The notes beneath the pieces are model-generated. The model was not told the origin of the DNA, searched no databases, and saw nothing but the letters and a program-made list of their open reading frames with translations. A stretch of DNA of 64,000 nt, from the NCBI GenBank assembly GCA_009823505.1, contig VZQC01010577.1, positions 2,074,540 to 2,138,539 on the forward strand. The letters are read 5' to 3'. Below, one piece after another: positions 1-11,165 of the stretch (its first letter is position 1; every line of letters begins with the position of its first letter). Both the position numbers and the translations under genes were made by a program. The DNA is from Rhizomys pruinosus (lineage: Eukaryota; Chordata; Mammalia; Rodentia; Spalacidae).

Positions 1-228
1 TGAAGATCCAAACCTGAGCACATACAATTTCAGCCATCTCATATTTGATAAGGAAGCCAAGAAGACACATTGGAGGAAAGACAGCATCTTCAACAAGTGG
101 TGTTGGCAAAACTGTATCACCACCTGTAGAAGAATGAAATTAAACCCCTACCTCTCACCCTGTACAAAAGTCAATTCCAAATGGATCAAAGACCTCAACG
201 TGAAATCCAAAACTCTGGAGGTGATAGA
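1..228 (+). mobile_element. L1 ORF2 fragment, plus orientation
   Basis: Nearly identical to the reverse complement of about 4680-4907 in the large L1 of this window, in the ORF2 region after the reverse transcriptase. It enters from outside the window and stops abruptly near 228 with no 3' UTR or poly(A), facing an oppositely oriented L1 piece. The high similarity suggests a young L1 family. Confidence 0.9.
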
Positions 229-1685
229 GGATTTTTGTTTTTTCATATGACTATGAGGATTTTTTTCCAAGTCTTTGAGAAAGTTCATGGGGATTTTTAT
301 TGGGATTGCATTGAACCTACATATTAATTTGGGTAGAATGGACATTTTTATTATATTAATTTTTCCAATACATGAAAATGGGAGGTCTTTCCATCTTTTG
401 ATGTTGTCTTCAATCTCCTTCTTCAGGGTTTTAAAATTTTGCTGTAGAGGTCTTTGTTGCCTTTGGTTAGGCTTATTCCCAGGTATTTTTTTTTTCAGGC
501 TACTGTGATTGGGAAGGTTTCCTTATATTCCTTCTTCAATTGCTTATTGTTGGTGTAAAGGAATGCTACTGATTTTTCTAGTTTAAATTTGTATCCTGAC
601 ACTTTACTGAAACTTTTAGTAATTTCTAGGAGTTTTCTGGTGGAGGTTTTAGCATCCCTTAGGTAAAGTATCATATCATCTGCAAAAAGAGATAGTTTTA
701 CTTCCACTTTTCCAATTAGTACTCCTTTAATTTATCTTTCTTGCCTCCTTGCCCTAGCAAACATTGCAAGCACTATATTGAAGAGGACTGGAGATAGGGG
801 GCAGCCTTGCCAGGTTCCTGCCTTTAAGGGGAATGCTTCTAATTTTTCTCCATTTAGGATGATTTTGGCTGTGGGTTTGCTGTATCTGACTTTGATTACA
901 TTGAGGAATGTTCATTCCAGTCCAAGTCCCTCTAGGACTTTATGCCTGAAGGGATGCTGGATTTTGTCAAAGGCTTTTTCTGCATCAATTGAAATGATCA
1001 TGTGGTTTTAGTCTTTCAGTCCATTTATGTGTTTTATGATATTTATTGATTTATGTATGTTGAACCATCCTTGCATCTCCAGTATGAATCCAACTTGGTC
1101 ATAATTGATGATATTCTTGATGTGGGTCTTATGCGATTTGCAAATATTTTGTTTAGAAATTTTGCATCTGTGTTCATTAATGAGATGGGTCTATAGTTCT
1201 CCTTTTTGGTTGCATTTTTGCCTGGTTTTGGTAATAGAGTGATGCTGGCTTCATAAAAGGAAATTGGGAGAATTCCTTCTGTTTGTATCCTTCTAAACAA
1301 TTTCAGTAATAATCATTGTCTTTTTTAAATGTTTTATAGAATCCTGCTGTGAAATCATCTGGGCCTGGGCTTTTATTAGTTGGGAAGTTTCTTATTACAT
1401 CTTTAATTTCTTCATATATTATGTCTCTGATTATGCTGCTGATCTCTTCTTGGTGAGCTTTGGTGATTCCCAGGATTTCAGATATTCATCCATTTCTTCT
1501 AGGTTTTCAAACTTAGTAGAGTATAGGTTTTTGAAGATTATCATATGATTGTCTGGATCTTTTCATTGTCTGTTGTGATATTTCCCCTTTCATCACAGAT
1601 TGTATTTATTTGGAGTTGTTGCTTCTTTCTTTTGGTTAGTTGTGCTAGAGGTCTGTCTATCTTGTTTATTCTCTCAAAGAACCAA
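229..1685 (-). mobile_element. L1 ORF2 fragment (reverse transcriptase region), minus orientation
   Basis: Read on the minus strand it matches the large L1 from about 6525 to 5060: fingers/palm reverse transcriptase sequence with a recognisable FADD-type motif near 680-690. Stops and frameshifts break it into short frames, so it is not functional. Its 5' side joins L1 3' UTR sequence at about 1682-1692 inside a short stretch common to both. Confidence 0.88.
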
Positions 1686-1690
1686 TTTGC

Positions 1691-3790
1691 ATGCAGTTGT
1701 GCCCAAACCCACATGGCCCAAGGGTACCACCATCCGGCTGGGGGGGGCTTGTATGTACAATCAAGTTGATCACATAAGTATCCAGTCTATATTGCTGTAG
1801 TTTCACCATTCACCCCAATCACAGCCCTTACATTCTACCATGCCCCCTCTTCCACAGATTGTTCCCTAGGCTTAGAAAAGGGGCACAGGTGGACAAGAGG
1901 CAAAACAGTCTACTTTCTCTGGAGCTGTCGTTTTGGACTCTGGTCAATTCTGGCTGTTTCCGTTCATGGGCTGACAGTTTGTCCAGGAATAACCTTTCAG
2001 TTCTACTAATGAAGCACAAGCAATTAGATATATAGGTATTTAAACAATACTAATTGTTATGGTAGGTTACTTTGGTATAGACACAGACGTTTGGATGGTA
2101 TGTTATTCCATGAGTTATGTTTTTTTCTGTAAAATATGACAGGGTCTTACTGTGGTTTATAACATCTCCTGACCACTGGAGGATGTAAGCTTGTGGCATC
2201 AGCCATGAGTTATTCCTCCAAGGAGAGAGCTGCTAGCCAATTAGATTTGGGATATACAGACATTTGGCTGCCACTGCTGCACAGTATTTCCAGGCCAGTG
2301 AGGTGTAGCTAGTGCTGACAGAGGCGTCTTGCTTGACTCAACGAGACCTATAATTGCTTTATAGGTTTAGTGGCCCCTGGTAACACTCTCCAGTATTCCA
2401 GAGACCAACGGTACACTTGCTAGTGCAGTCTCAATATATCTTTCCCATGCTTACATCAGGTCTTCGACAGCAGGGCCTTATTGCCTCTCTTCTTGCAGGT
2501 ATCCCAGATTGCAGGCAAGAAGCCTTTACCTTTTGGGGGGAACTTGGATCCCCTGGCCAATATCTCCTTGGTAGAATAATCCACTGCTGATATCAGAGCT
2601 CTCCTGTATTAGTATATTTTGCTTAAATGCACAGCTTAAGGAGACTTTAGTATTATATTTGGTTCTGAATAGAGAATAATCCTCTTCACAGTTCCTATGT
2701 TTATTAGTCAATTAAAGAAGGCAGTTTTACCAGTTTTATAAGAGATTACCTCTATAACAATTGGCTCCAATTTACATTTAGAGAACGACCTCATCATCAT
2801 CATATTCCTCCTTCTTCTATGAACGGGAGGTAAGAAAGTCTCTCATATTAGAACTTTGTGGCACCTAGAAGGTAAGTTTCGTTAGGACTCATTATAAACA
2901 GTTATTACAAGTGGGATCCACAGAGGAGTTTGATGCCTGTAGTAGTCTGAGGCTTTTCTTCCTTTCAGTGTTCAGATGGGCCAACCTTTTTTCTGGCACT
3001 TCCCCTGGTACATCCTACACAATGCAAAGCTGTATCTTTTCTTTCTCAACCTTTAAGTTGGTGACGTTTTGACCTGTGGGAACATACAAATCTTTTCCCA
3101 TAGTTAGTTTTAAGATTTAAATTGCAAAGTTTTTGACAAAAAGGTTTCATATATATCTGTATCCCCCCTTTTTATTTTAGGTTTTTGTTTTTTGACCCAT
3201 GAGTCTCAAAAAGGCAGTTGTAGTACACATACCTATAGGCAGGAATCAAGGTGCAGATTTCATCAAATTCACCCAAGCTGTTTTGGGTGACTGTATGTCG
3301 TTAACTTGGGAAGCAAACTTAATTTCTTAAGTTAAATCATCCTACAGGTAAAAGAGAATGCTACAAGATGATACTGTACAACAGAAAAATTATAGAGAAC
3401 ATTTGTATGTGCCAATCCCAAAGTTATTGTTATACAGATTTTAAGTAAAACAAATGTGGACAACAACAATTTATATTTCCAATTAACTCAGGTGCATTAC
3501 CGTTTTTATCAGAACCTTTAAACCAATGTTGTTTAATATACACATATTTACTTTTACTAAGTCCTAAAACACCATGTAACCTGTAGACAGAGTCTGGGCA
3601 AAATTGGATACTTGTTGAACTCACGTCAATTAAATATACATTAATCGAATATAGACCCGTGTCCCTCTCCCGCCCCTCCCACCCCTCCCGATTCACCATT
3701 TCAGTCAGTTTTCTGATGCAGTCTTTCTGTTGTTGTTCTTTTAATATGCATCCCTCTCCACAAGAAATATTTATAACTGGGTTATTGGCA
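1691..3790 (-). other. Long L1 3' UTR
   Basis: This is the sequence immediately after the ORF2 stop. Its distal part (about 1691-2100) also occurs at 19916-20538, 27530-27866 and 63927-64000, always as an L1 tail. The copy at 19916-20538 has a poly(T) (antisense poly(A)) end and a 12-bp target duplication, which shows that this sequence is an L1 3' end. At 2.1 kb without its last part it is far longer than the roughly 550-bp 3' UTRs of the copies at 10.5 and 22.7 kb. It contains a 123-codon open frame (3801-3430) that starts only with GTG. Confidence 0.75.
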
Positions 3791-6700
3791 CTAGCATCCA
3801 CATATGAGGGATACCATTTGTCGTTTGTTTTTCTGGGACTGTGTTACTTCACTTAACATGATGTCTTCTAGCTCCATCCATTTACCTGCAAAGTTCATGA
3901 TGTTGTCTTTCTTTACCGCTGCATAGAATTCCATTGTGTACATGTACCACATTTTCTCTATCCACTCGTCAGTTGAGGGGCATTTGGGTTGATTCCAGTT
4001 TTTTGCTATTGTGAACAGAGCGGCAATAAATATAGCTGTGCATGTATCTCTGCAGTAAGATGAGTCTTGTGGGTATATACCCAGGAGTGGTATGACTGGG
4101 TCAAATGGCAGGATCATTTTGAGTCTTCTAAGGGTTCTCCACACTGTTTTCCATAGTGGCTGCACAAGTTTACATTCCCACCAGCAATGGATGAGTGTTC
4201 CCCTTTCCCCACACCCTCTCCAGCACTTGGCATCATTTGTTTTCTTGATCCTAGCCAGTCTTACTGGAGTAAGGTGGTATCTTAAGGTGGTTTTAATTTG
4301 CATTTCCTTAATTATTAGTGATGTTGAACACTTCTTAAGGTGTTTCTCAGCCATCTCTAATTCCTCCTCTGTGAAGTCTCTGTTCAGATCTTTGCTCCAT
4401 CTTCTGAGTGATTCATTTGTTTTCTTTCTTCTTTGTTTTTTGAGTAGCTTGTATACTCTGGAGATTAATGCTTTGTCAGATGTATCTGCTGTGAAGGTTT
4501 CCTCCCATTCTGTGGGTTTTCTCTTCACTTCCTTTATTGTTTCCTTTGATGTACAGAAGCTTTTGAGTTTAATGAGGTCCCATTTGTCAATTGATGACCT
4601 TACTTCTTGTGCAGCTGCTGTCTGATTTAAGAAGTCTTTTCCTACACCTACGTCTTGTAGTCTGCTGCCAAGTTTCTCTTCTATCACCTCCAGAGTTTTG
4701 GATTTCACGTTGAGGTCTTTGATCCATTTGGAATTGACTTTTGTACAGGGTGAGAGGTAGGGGTTTAATTTCATTCTTCTACAGGTGGTGATCCAGTTTT
4801 GCCAACACCACTTGTTGAAGATGCTGTCTTTCCTCCAATGTGTCTTCTTGGCCTCCTTATCAAATATGAGATGGCTGAAATTGTATGTGCTCAGGTTTGG
4901 ATCTTCAATTTTGTTCCATTGGTCAACTGGTCTGTTTTTGTGCCAGTACCAAGCTGTTTTTATGACTATAGCCCTGTAGTATAGTTTGATGTCTGGTATA
5001 GCGATCCCCCCTGTATTGCTCTTTTCGCCCAGAGTTGCTTTGGCTATTCGGGGTCTTTTGTTTTTCCAAATGAAATTGAGGATTCTTTTTTCCAAACCTG
5101 TGAAGAAGCTCTTGGGGATTTTGATTGGGATTGCATTAAATCTGTATACAAGTTTAGGTAGAATGGACATTTTTACTATATTTATTTTCCCAATCCATGA
5201 GCATGGGAGGTTTGTCCATCTCCTGATGTCTTCTTCAATTTCCTTCTTCAGAGGTTTAAAATTTTTGTTGTAGAGGTCCTTGGTATCTTTGGTTAGGTTC
5301 GTTCCTAGGTATTTTATTGTTTTTGAGGCTATTGTGAGTGGGAAGGTCTCCTTGTATTCCTTCTTCAGCTGCCTACTGTTGGTGTAGAGAAAGGCTACTG
5401 ATTTTTCTAGGTTTATTTTGTATCCTGCCACCTTACTGAAGCTCCTAATCGTTTCTAGGAGTTTCCTGGTGGAGTTCTTAGCATCCCTTAAGTAGACAAT
5501 CATATCATCAGCAAACAGGGATAGCTTGACTTCCTCTTTTCCTATCAGAACTCCTTTAATTTCCTTTTCCTGCCTTATTGCCCTAGCAAGGGATTCAAGC
5601 ACTATGTTGAAAAGGAGTGGTGACAGGGGACAACCTTGCCGAGTTCCTACCCTTAAGGGGAATGCTTCTGTCGTTTCCCCATTTAGGATGATATTGGCTG
5701 TGGGTTTCCTGTATATGGCTTTGATTACATTAAGATATGATCCCTCCAATCCAATTCCCTCTAGGACTTTAAACATGAACGGATGTTGGATTTTGTCAAA
5801 GGCTTTTTCCGCGTCAATTGAGATGATGGTGTGGTTTTTGTCTTTCAGCCCGTTTATATGCTTGATGATATTTATTGATTTTCGTATGTTGAACCATCCC
5901 TGCATCTCTGGTATGAATCCAACTTGGTCATGGTGGATGATCTTCTTGATGTGGGTCTGTATGCGATTTGCCAGTATCCTATTTAGAATTTTGGCATCTG
6001 TGTTCATTAGGGAGATGGGTCTATAGTTCTCCTTTTTAGTTGCATCTTTGCCTGGTTTTGGTATTAGAGTGATGCTGGCTTCATAGAAGGAATTTGGGAG
6101 AACTCCCTCCGTTTGTATCCTTCTAAACAACTTGAATATTAATGGTTGTAAGTCTTTTTGAAATATTTTATAGAATTCTGCTGTGAAACCATCTGGGCCT
6201 GGGCATTTTTTGGTTGGGAGGCTGCTTATTACATCTTCAATTTCTTCACATATTATTGGTCTGTTTAAGCTGTCGATCTCTTCTTGGTTGAGCTTTGGTG
6301 ATTCCCAAGATTTCAGATATTCATCCATTTCTTCTAGGTTTTCAAACTTGGTAGAGTATAGGTTTTTAAAGTAATTCCGTATGATTGTCTGGATCTTTTC
6401 ATTATCTGTTGTGATATTTCCCTTTTCATCACAGATTCTATTGATTTGGAGTTGTTCCTTCTTTCTTTTGGTTAACTGGGCTAGAGGTCTGTCTATCTTG
6501 TTTATTCTCTCAAAGAACCAGCTTTTGGATTCATTGATTTTTTTTATGGTTTTCTTTGTTTCTATTTCATTGATCTCTGCTCTGATTTTTGTTATTTCTT
6601 CTTGTCTGCTGCGTTTAGGGTTCATTTGTTGTTGTCTCTCAAGTACTTTTAGCTGGAGCGTTAGATCGTTCACTTGTGCTCTTTCTGTTTTTCTAATGTA

Positions 6701-6860
6701 GGCACTTAGAGCTATAAACTTTCCTCTTAGGACTGCTTTTAAAGTGTCCCATAGGTTTTGCTGTGTTGTATTATCATTGTCATTCAGTTCCAGGAATGTT
6801 TTTATTTCTTTCTTTATTTCTTCCTTGACCCATTCATTATTCATGAGAGTGTTGTTTATC
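3791..6860 (-). pseudogene. L1 ORF2, reverse transcriptase and C-terminal part
   Basis: About 1,000 codons stay open to the TAG at 3791-3793. The reverse transcriptase palm motif FADD lies at 5516-5505, with the conserved [14 protein letters not shown] block just upstream. A C-terminal zinc-knuckle-like pattern C-x3-C-x7-H-x4-C (CWRGC...H....C) is encoded near 4220-4170. In L1 this protein reverse-transcribes L1 RNA at the nicked target and binds it as an RNP. The frame is out of phase with the endonuclease part by one base near 6856-6864, so full-length ORF2p is not made. EN plus RT together approximate 1,277 codons, close to the normal muroid length of about 1,280. Confidence 0.93.
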
Positions 6861-7623
6861 TCCATGTGTTCTTGTAGGTTGTAGGGTTTATCCTGGTGTT
6901 GATATTGAGTTTTATTGCACTGTGGTCTGATAGAATGCATGAGATTATTTCAATCTTTTTGTGTTTGTTGAGTTTTTCCCTGTGTCCCAGTATATGGTCT
7001 ATTTTGAAGAATGTTCCATGAGGTGCTGAGTAGAAAGTGTATTCTCTGGTGTTTGGGTGAAATATTCGATAGATGTCTGTGAGGTCCATTTGGAGTATTG
7101 TATCATTTAGTTCAGATGTCCTTCTGTTTATCCTTTGTCCTGTTGATCTGTCTAAAGGACTTACTGGGGTATTGAAGTCCCCTGCTATTAGTGTACTGGG
7201 GTTAATCTGTGTCTTGAGGTCCTGAAGAATTGTCTTTATAAAGTTTGTTGCACCGGCATTTGGTGCATATATATTCATTTTTGTGAGATCTTCATCATCA
7301 ATTGTTCCTTTAATAAAGATGTAATGGCCCTCTTTGTCTCTTTTGACTTGTTTTGCTTTGAAGTCTATTTTGTCTGATATTAGAATAGCAACACCTGCTT
7401 TCTTTTTGGTTCCATTTGCTTGGAATTTTTTCTTATATCCCTTCACCTTAAGTTGGTGCCTATCCTTGAAATTGAGACAGGTTTCTTGTAGACACCATAT
7501 AGACAGGTTTTGTTTCCTAATCCATTCTCCCATTCTATGCCTTTTGATTGGGGAGTTTAGCCCATTAATATTTAAGGTTATAACTGAAAGATGGATGTTG
7601 CTTCCTTTTACCGTATTATCCAT
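6856..7623 (-). pseudogene. L1 ORF2, endonuclease domain
   Basis: The ATG at 7623 opens a 255-codon frame with an APE-type endonuclease fold. Expected catalytic residues are present: N18 in LNINGLN, E47 in QET, D149/N151 in AGDFN, D209 in KIDH, and D233/H234 in SDHS. L1 endonuclease nicks AT-rich targets (TTTT/A) to prime reverse transcription. The frame ends by a one-base shift at the junction to the RT part. It starts 44 bp after the ORF1 stop, the usual ORF1-ORF2 arrangement. Confidence 0.93.
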
Positions 7624-7667
7624 TTGGACTTTTAGCCTCTGATTCTACTTCTATGGTTATGTTTTTA

Positions 7668-9000
7668 TTAGTTTCTTTTCCTAGGTGTTTGAGGATTGTT
7701 GCTCCTTTCTTCTGCCTTTTGAATTGCTTCAAGTATTTTATGTAGAGTTGGTTTTCTGGACATGTATTCTATCATCTTGTTTATGTTATGGAAGATTTTT
7801 CTCTCTCTTTCAACTATAATCGACATTTTTGCTAGGTAAAGTATTCTGGGTTGGCATCCATAGTCCTTTAACACTGGGAATGCTTTGTTCCATGGTCTTC
7901 TTGCTTTCATGGTTTGTGCCAAGAAGTAAGTTGTAATTCTGATGTGTTTCCCCTTTGTATGTGACTTATTTTTCTTTTGTAACCTTCAGAATTTTGTCTT
8001 TGTTTTGGGCATCTAGCATTTTAACTATGATATGGTGTGGGGAGTTTCTTTTCTGATCTTGTCTATTTGGATTCCTATGTGCTTCTTGTATTTGTATGGG
8101 TTTGTCTATTTTCAGTTTGGGGAAATTTTCATCTATTATTCTGTTGAAGATGTGATCAATACTATTCTCTTGAGATTCTTCTCCTTCCTCTATCCCTATG
8201 ATGCACAGGTTTGGTCTCTTCATAGTTTCCCATATTTCCTGGTTGTTCCACTTTTGTGTATTTTAAAAATTTTCATATTCTTTATTTGAGCTTTGTAGTT
8301 GCTCTGTGTTATCTTCCAGATCTGATATTCTTTGTTCTGCTTCCTCCATTCTACTTCTGAGGCTTTTTCCTTTCCTTTCTTCTTGAATGGATGAGTGTTC
8401 TATTTCCTTTTTCATTTCATCCTGTGTTTTCTTTAGTATTTCCATTTCCTCTTTGAGCTTCTCAATCTCTTCTTGGTGCTCGTTGCTTCATTGTTTGGCT
8501 TCCTTTTTCAGTGTTTCTACTTTCTTTTGGAGTTTGTTTTTTTTCTCCCTCTAGTTCTTTCTGGAGTTTGTCAATCTCTTCCTTTAGTTCTTTCTGAAGT
8601 TTATCATTGTATCCCTCTAGGTCCTTTTTGAGTTTTTCATTCTCTCTCTTATTTTTTTTAAATTTTATTTATTTTTGTATGTGTATGAACGTACTGTCTG
8701 CATGTAGGTCTGTGCACCTGTGTTGTGCAATGCCGCGGAGGTCAGAAGAGGGTCTCGGATTCCCCTGGAACTGGAGTTCTCCTTGAATTGGAGTTACAGA
8801 GGCTTCTTAGCCGCCATGTGGGTGCTGGGGATTGAACCCGGGTCCTCTGCAAGAGCAGTCGGTACTCTTAACCGCTAGGCTATCTCTCCAGCCCTCATTC
8901 TCTCTCTTTAGTTCTCTGAATTCTTCTTTATTTTCTATAATTTCTCTGCATAGGTTTGCAATTATTCCTCTAAGATCTGTTCCTTGGGTCACCTCCATGA
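7668..9000 (-). pseudogene. L1 ORF1 (RNA-binding chaperone), broken
   Basis: Minus-strand pieces follow the ORF1p order. A coiled coil is encoded at about 8990-8895 and 8650-8263, the RRM-like core at 8223-7966 (MKRPNLCIIGIEE...), and the C-terminal domain at 7922-7668 (TMKARRPWNKAF...). ORF1p is the trimeric RNA-binding partner of ORF2p. The gene is split by a B2 SINE at 8651-8894, and an in-frame TAA plus a one-base frameshift lie between 7965 and 7923. The conserved ARRPW/RPNL motifs make the identity secure. Confidence 0.88.
8651..8894 (-). mobile_element. B2-type SINE inserted in L1 ORF1
   Basis: Minus-orientation tRNA-derived SINE: on the plus strand it opens with an oligo-T/AT-rich tail and ends with ATCTCTCCAGCCC. 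It is flanked by a perfect 14-bp duplication TCATTCTCTCTCTT at 8637-8650 and 8895-8908, so it is a clean L1-mediated insertion younger than the host L1. It is the long B2 variant, with the GGAACTGGAGTTCTCC block doubled. Confidence 0.93.
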
Positions 9001-9009
9001 GGATCCCAT

Positions 9010-9340
9010 TTTAGCTATCTCCTACAGGTTTGGTAGAGCCCAGTGCGGGATTATCCTGCACGTTTTCCATGTTGTCACTTCGTTGTGTCCTTGGCATATG
9101 TATTTCCCTTTTGTGATTCAAATCGCAAATGTCTTTTCACTATGTTAGCGGTTGGTTTTGCTTGCCTCCTTCTGACGCTTTTATTATTTTTTTTTTTTCT
9201 TTCCTCCTCCTTGTTTATGGTGTGTTGACTTGTCTGGGTTTCAGGCTTTCAATTTTGTTTATATATTAGATATTGGAAGTCTAAGTCAGTCTTCCCTTCC
9301 TGTTTGAAGGTTCTCCAAAAAAGTTCACTTGGATACTCTC
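9010..9340 (-). other. L1 5' UTR, non-monomeric segment
   Basis: Lies between ORF1 and the monomers on the minus strand, where the tether region of a monomeric L1 promoter would be. It has a T-rich tract at 9186-9200 and no open frame of note. Assigned by position only. Confidence 0.55.
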
Positions 9341-10008
9341 TCATTAATTCCAGTTGTGGGGAAGGATATGCCTGATTTAGCCCGCACCCCGGTACCTGTC
9401 TGGAGTGACTTCCAGGCTCCTTTGCTTCAGGGGCCCACCCACCCAAAGACACAAAGTCACCAAACCCGGCACCACCGGCTGCAGAGGCGAAGGGCAGCTC
9501 TGCTCAGACAGCCACAACCTACAAGGGTTCAGAGTTGAGACCCTTTTCCAGCAACCAGGAGTCAATCTGCCCTAAAATCTTCCTGTCTGGAGGGACTTCC
9601 ATGCTCCTGTGCTTCAGGCTCCTGCCTGCTCAAAGACACAAAGGCACCAAACCCAGCACCACCAGCTGCAGAGGCGAAGGGCGGCTCCACCCAGACAGCC
9701 CCCCCCCCCCAAGGGTTCAGAGTTGAGACCCTTTTCCAGCAAGCAGGAGTCAATCTGCCCTAAAATCTACCTGTACGGAGTGGCTTCCGGGGTCCTGCGC
9801 TTCAGGGACCCACCCACCCAAAGTCACCAAACCTGGCACCACCAGCTGCAGAGGCGAAGGGCTGCTCCACCCAGACAGCCCCCCCCCCCACAAGGGTTCA
9901 GAGTTGAGACCCTTTTCCAGCAAGCAGGAGTCAATCTGCCCTAAAATCTACCTGTACGGAGTGGCTTCCGGGGTCCTGCGCTTCAGGGACCCAGCCGCAC
10001 AAAGACCC
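9341..10008 (-). repeat. L1 5' UTR tandem monomers (about 3.6 units)
   Basis: The phrase GGGTTCAGAGTTGAGA recurs at 9525, 9713 and 9894, giving units of 188 and 181 bp. A more diverged unit lies at 9341-9524 and a partial unit at 9894-10008. Units contain C-runs (9699-9710, 9881-9888) and several CpGs. In mouse L1 such tandem 5' monomers are the pol II promoter, and outer copies are gained or lost. Here transcription would run leftward into ORF1. Confidence 0.85.
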
Positions 10009-10044
10009 ATTTTAGCTTTTGTATGAGTATATTTAATAAAAATA

Positions 10045-11165
10045 CTCAAAATCATTAGTAATTAAGGAAATGCAAATTAAAACCACTCCAAGGTATCATC
10101 TCACTCAAATATGACTGGCCAAGGTCAAGAAAACAAAAGATACCAAATGCTGGAGAGGTTGTGGGGAAAGAGGAACACTCATCCATTGCTGGTGGGAATG
10201 TAAACTTGTACAACCACTATGGAAAGCAGAGTGCAGAACCCCTAAAAGATTCAAAATAAGCCTGCCACCTGACCCAGTCATACCCCTTCTGGGTATATAC
10301 CCACAAGACTCATCCTACTGCAAAGATACATACACAGTTTTGTTTACTGCAGTTCTCTTCACAATATAGAGGAGCTGGAACCAACCCAAATGCCCCTCAA
10401 CTGATGACTGGATAACAAAAATGTGATATATCTACACAATGGAATACTATGTAGTGGTAAAGAAAGATGGTGTAATGAACTTTGCAGGTAAATGGATGGA
10501 ACTCAAAGCCATTATGCTAAGTGAAGTAACACAGTCCCTGCTGGGAAAAAAAGTTTTCCCTCATATGTGGTTGCTGACACCAAATCTCTGGCTGGCAGCC
10601 AAACTGAGCAACTTTATTATTATATTTCTTTGTACCTGAAAGTAACTGTGTTGTCACAATGTTAATGACTTAATGGACTCTAGAATTGACCTACCACTTA
10701 TATTCATACATTGTAATTACCATATAGAGGTGAAAGATATGTATTCATATTCTAGAGTAATATAAAATTAAAGGGAAAAATGTGAACCCCAAAACATATT
10801 TTGGAATTATCATACAGCTTATTCCCAAAGGTCATAATTTTGTTACATATGTATTGTTTAAACAGGCATAATTTAGGATAATACAAAGGGGAGGGAACAA
10901 CAACAACATAAGCACTGGGTCAAAGAACTGACTGACACAATTAAATTCTGCTCAAACAACAAGCCTCTGTGGAAAAAAATATACCTTGGAAACACTGAGA
11001 GAAAGAGGCAAGACATGTATGGCAGAATGCATAAACTGGAGTGGGGGTGGGGGCAGGGAGAGAGGAATGTATCCAGATTGGACTGAAAAATGATATATGA
11101 AATATGCAAAATGTCAGTAAAAGAACATATTTTTCTCTTAAAACAGGGAAGGTGCATGCCATCAA
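10045..11165 (+). mobile_element. 5'-truncated L1, ORF2 end plus 3' UTR
   Basis: Plus-strand sequence matches the end of ORF2 from the AATTAAGGAAATGCAAATTAA block through the CWRGC-type region to the stop near 10560. A roughly 550-bp 3' UTR follows, with GGGAGGGAACAACAACAAC and a G-rich tract (11039-11062) before an A-rich end. The 3' UTR belongs to a different, shorter family than the large L1 at 1.7-10 kb. Confidence 0.85.

Larger units (their letters stand above)
1691..10008 (-). mobile_element. Nearly complete L1 retrotransposon
   Basis: In minus-strand order it holds 5' UTR monomers (about 10008-9340), ORF1 (about 9000-7668, interrupted by a B2 SINE), a 44-bp spacer, ORF2 (7623-3791, one frameshift) and a long 3' UTR (3790-1691). 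The terminal 3' UTR segment and poly(A), seen in other copies of the family (for example 19916-20538), are missing because the element joins another L1 near 1690. No target-site duplication can be assigned. The long open ORF2 and preserved monomers imply a young insertion, but it cannot mobilise itself as it stands. Confidence 0.88.

Noticed and set aside
4092..4625. 177-codon plus-strand frame and several others at 4-7.6 kb
   Set aside because: They are antisense shadows of L1 ORF2.
9341..10008. Regular repeat spacing resembling a repeat array (CRISPR-like)
   Set aside because: Units are contiguous tandem monomers of about 185 bp at the 5' end of an L1, with no repeat/spacer structure.
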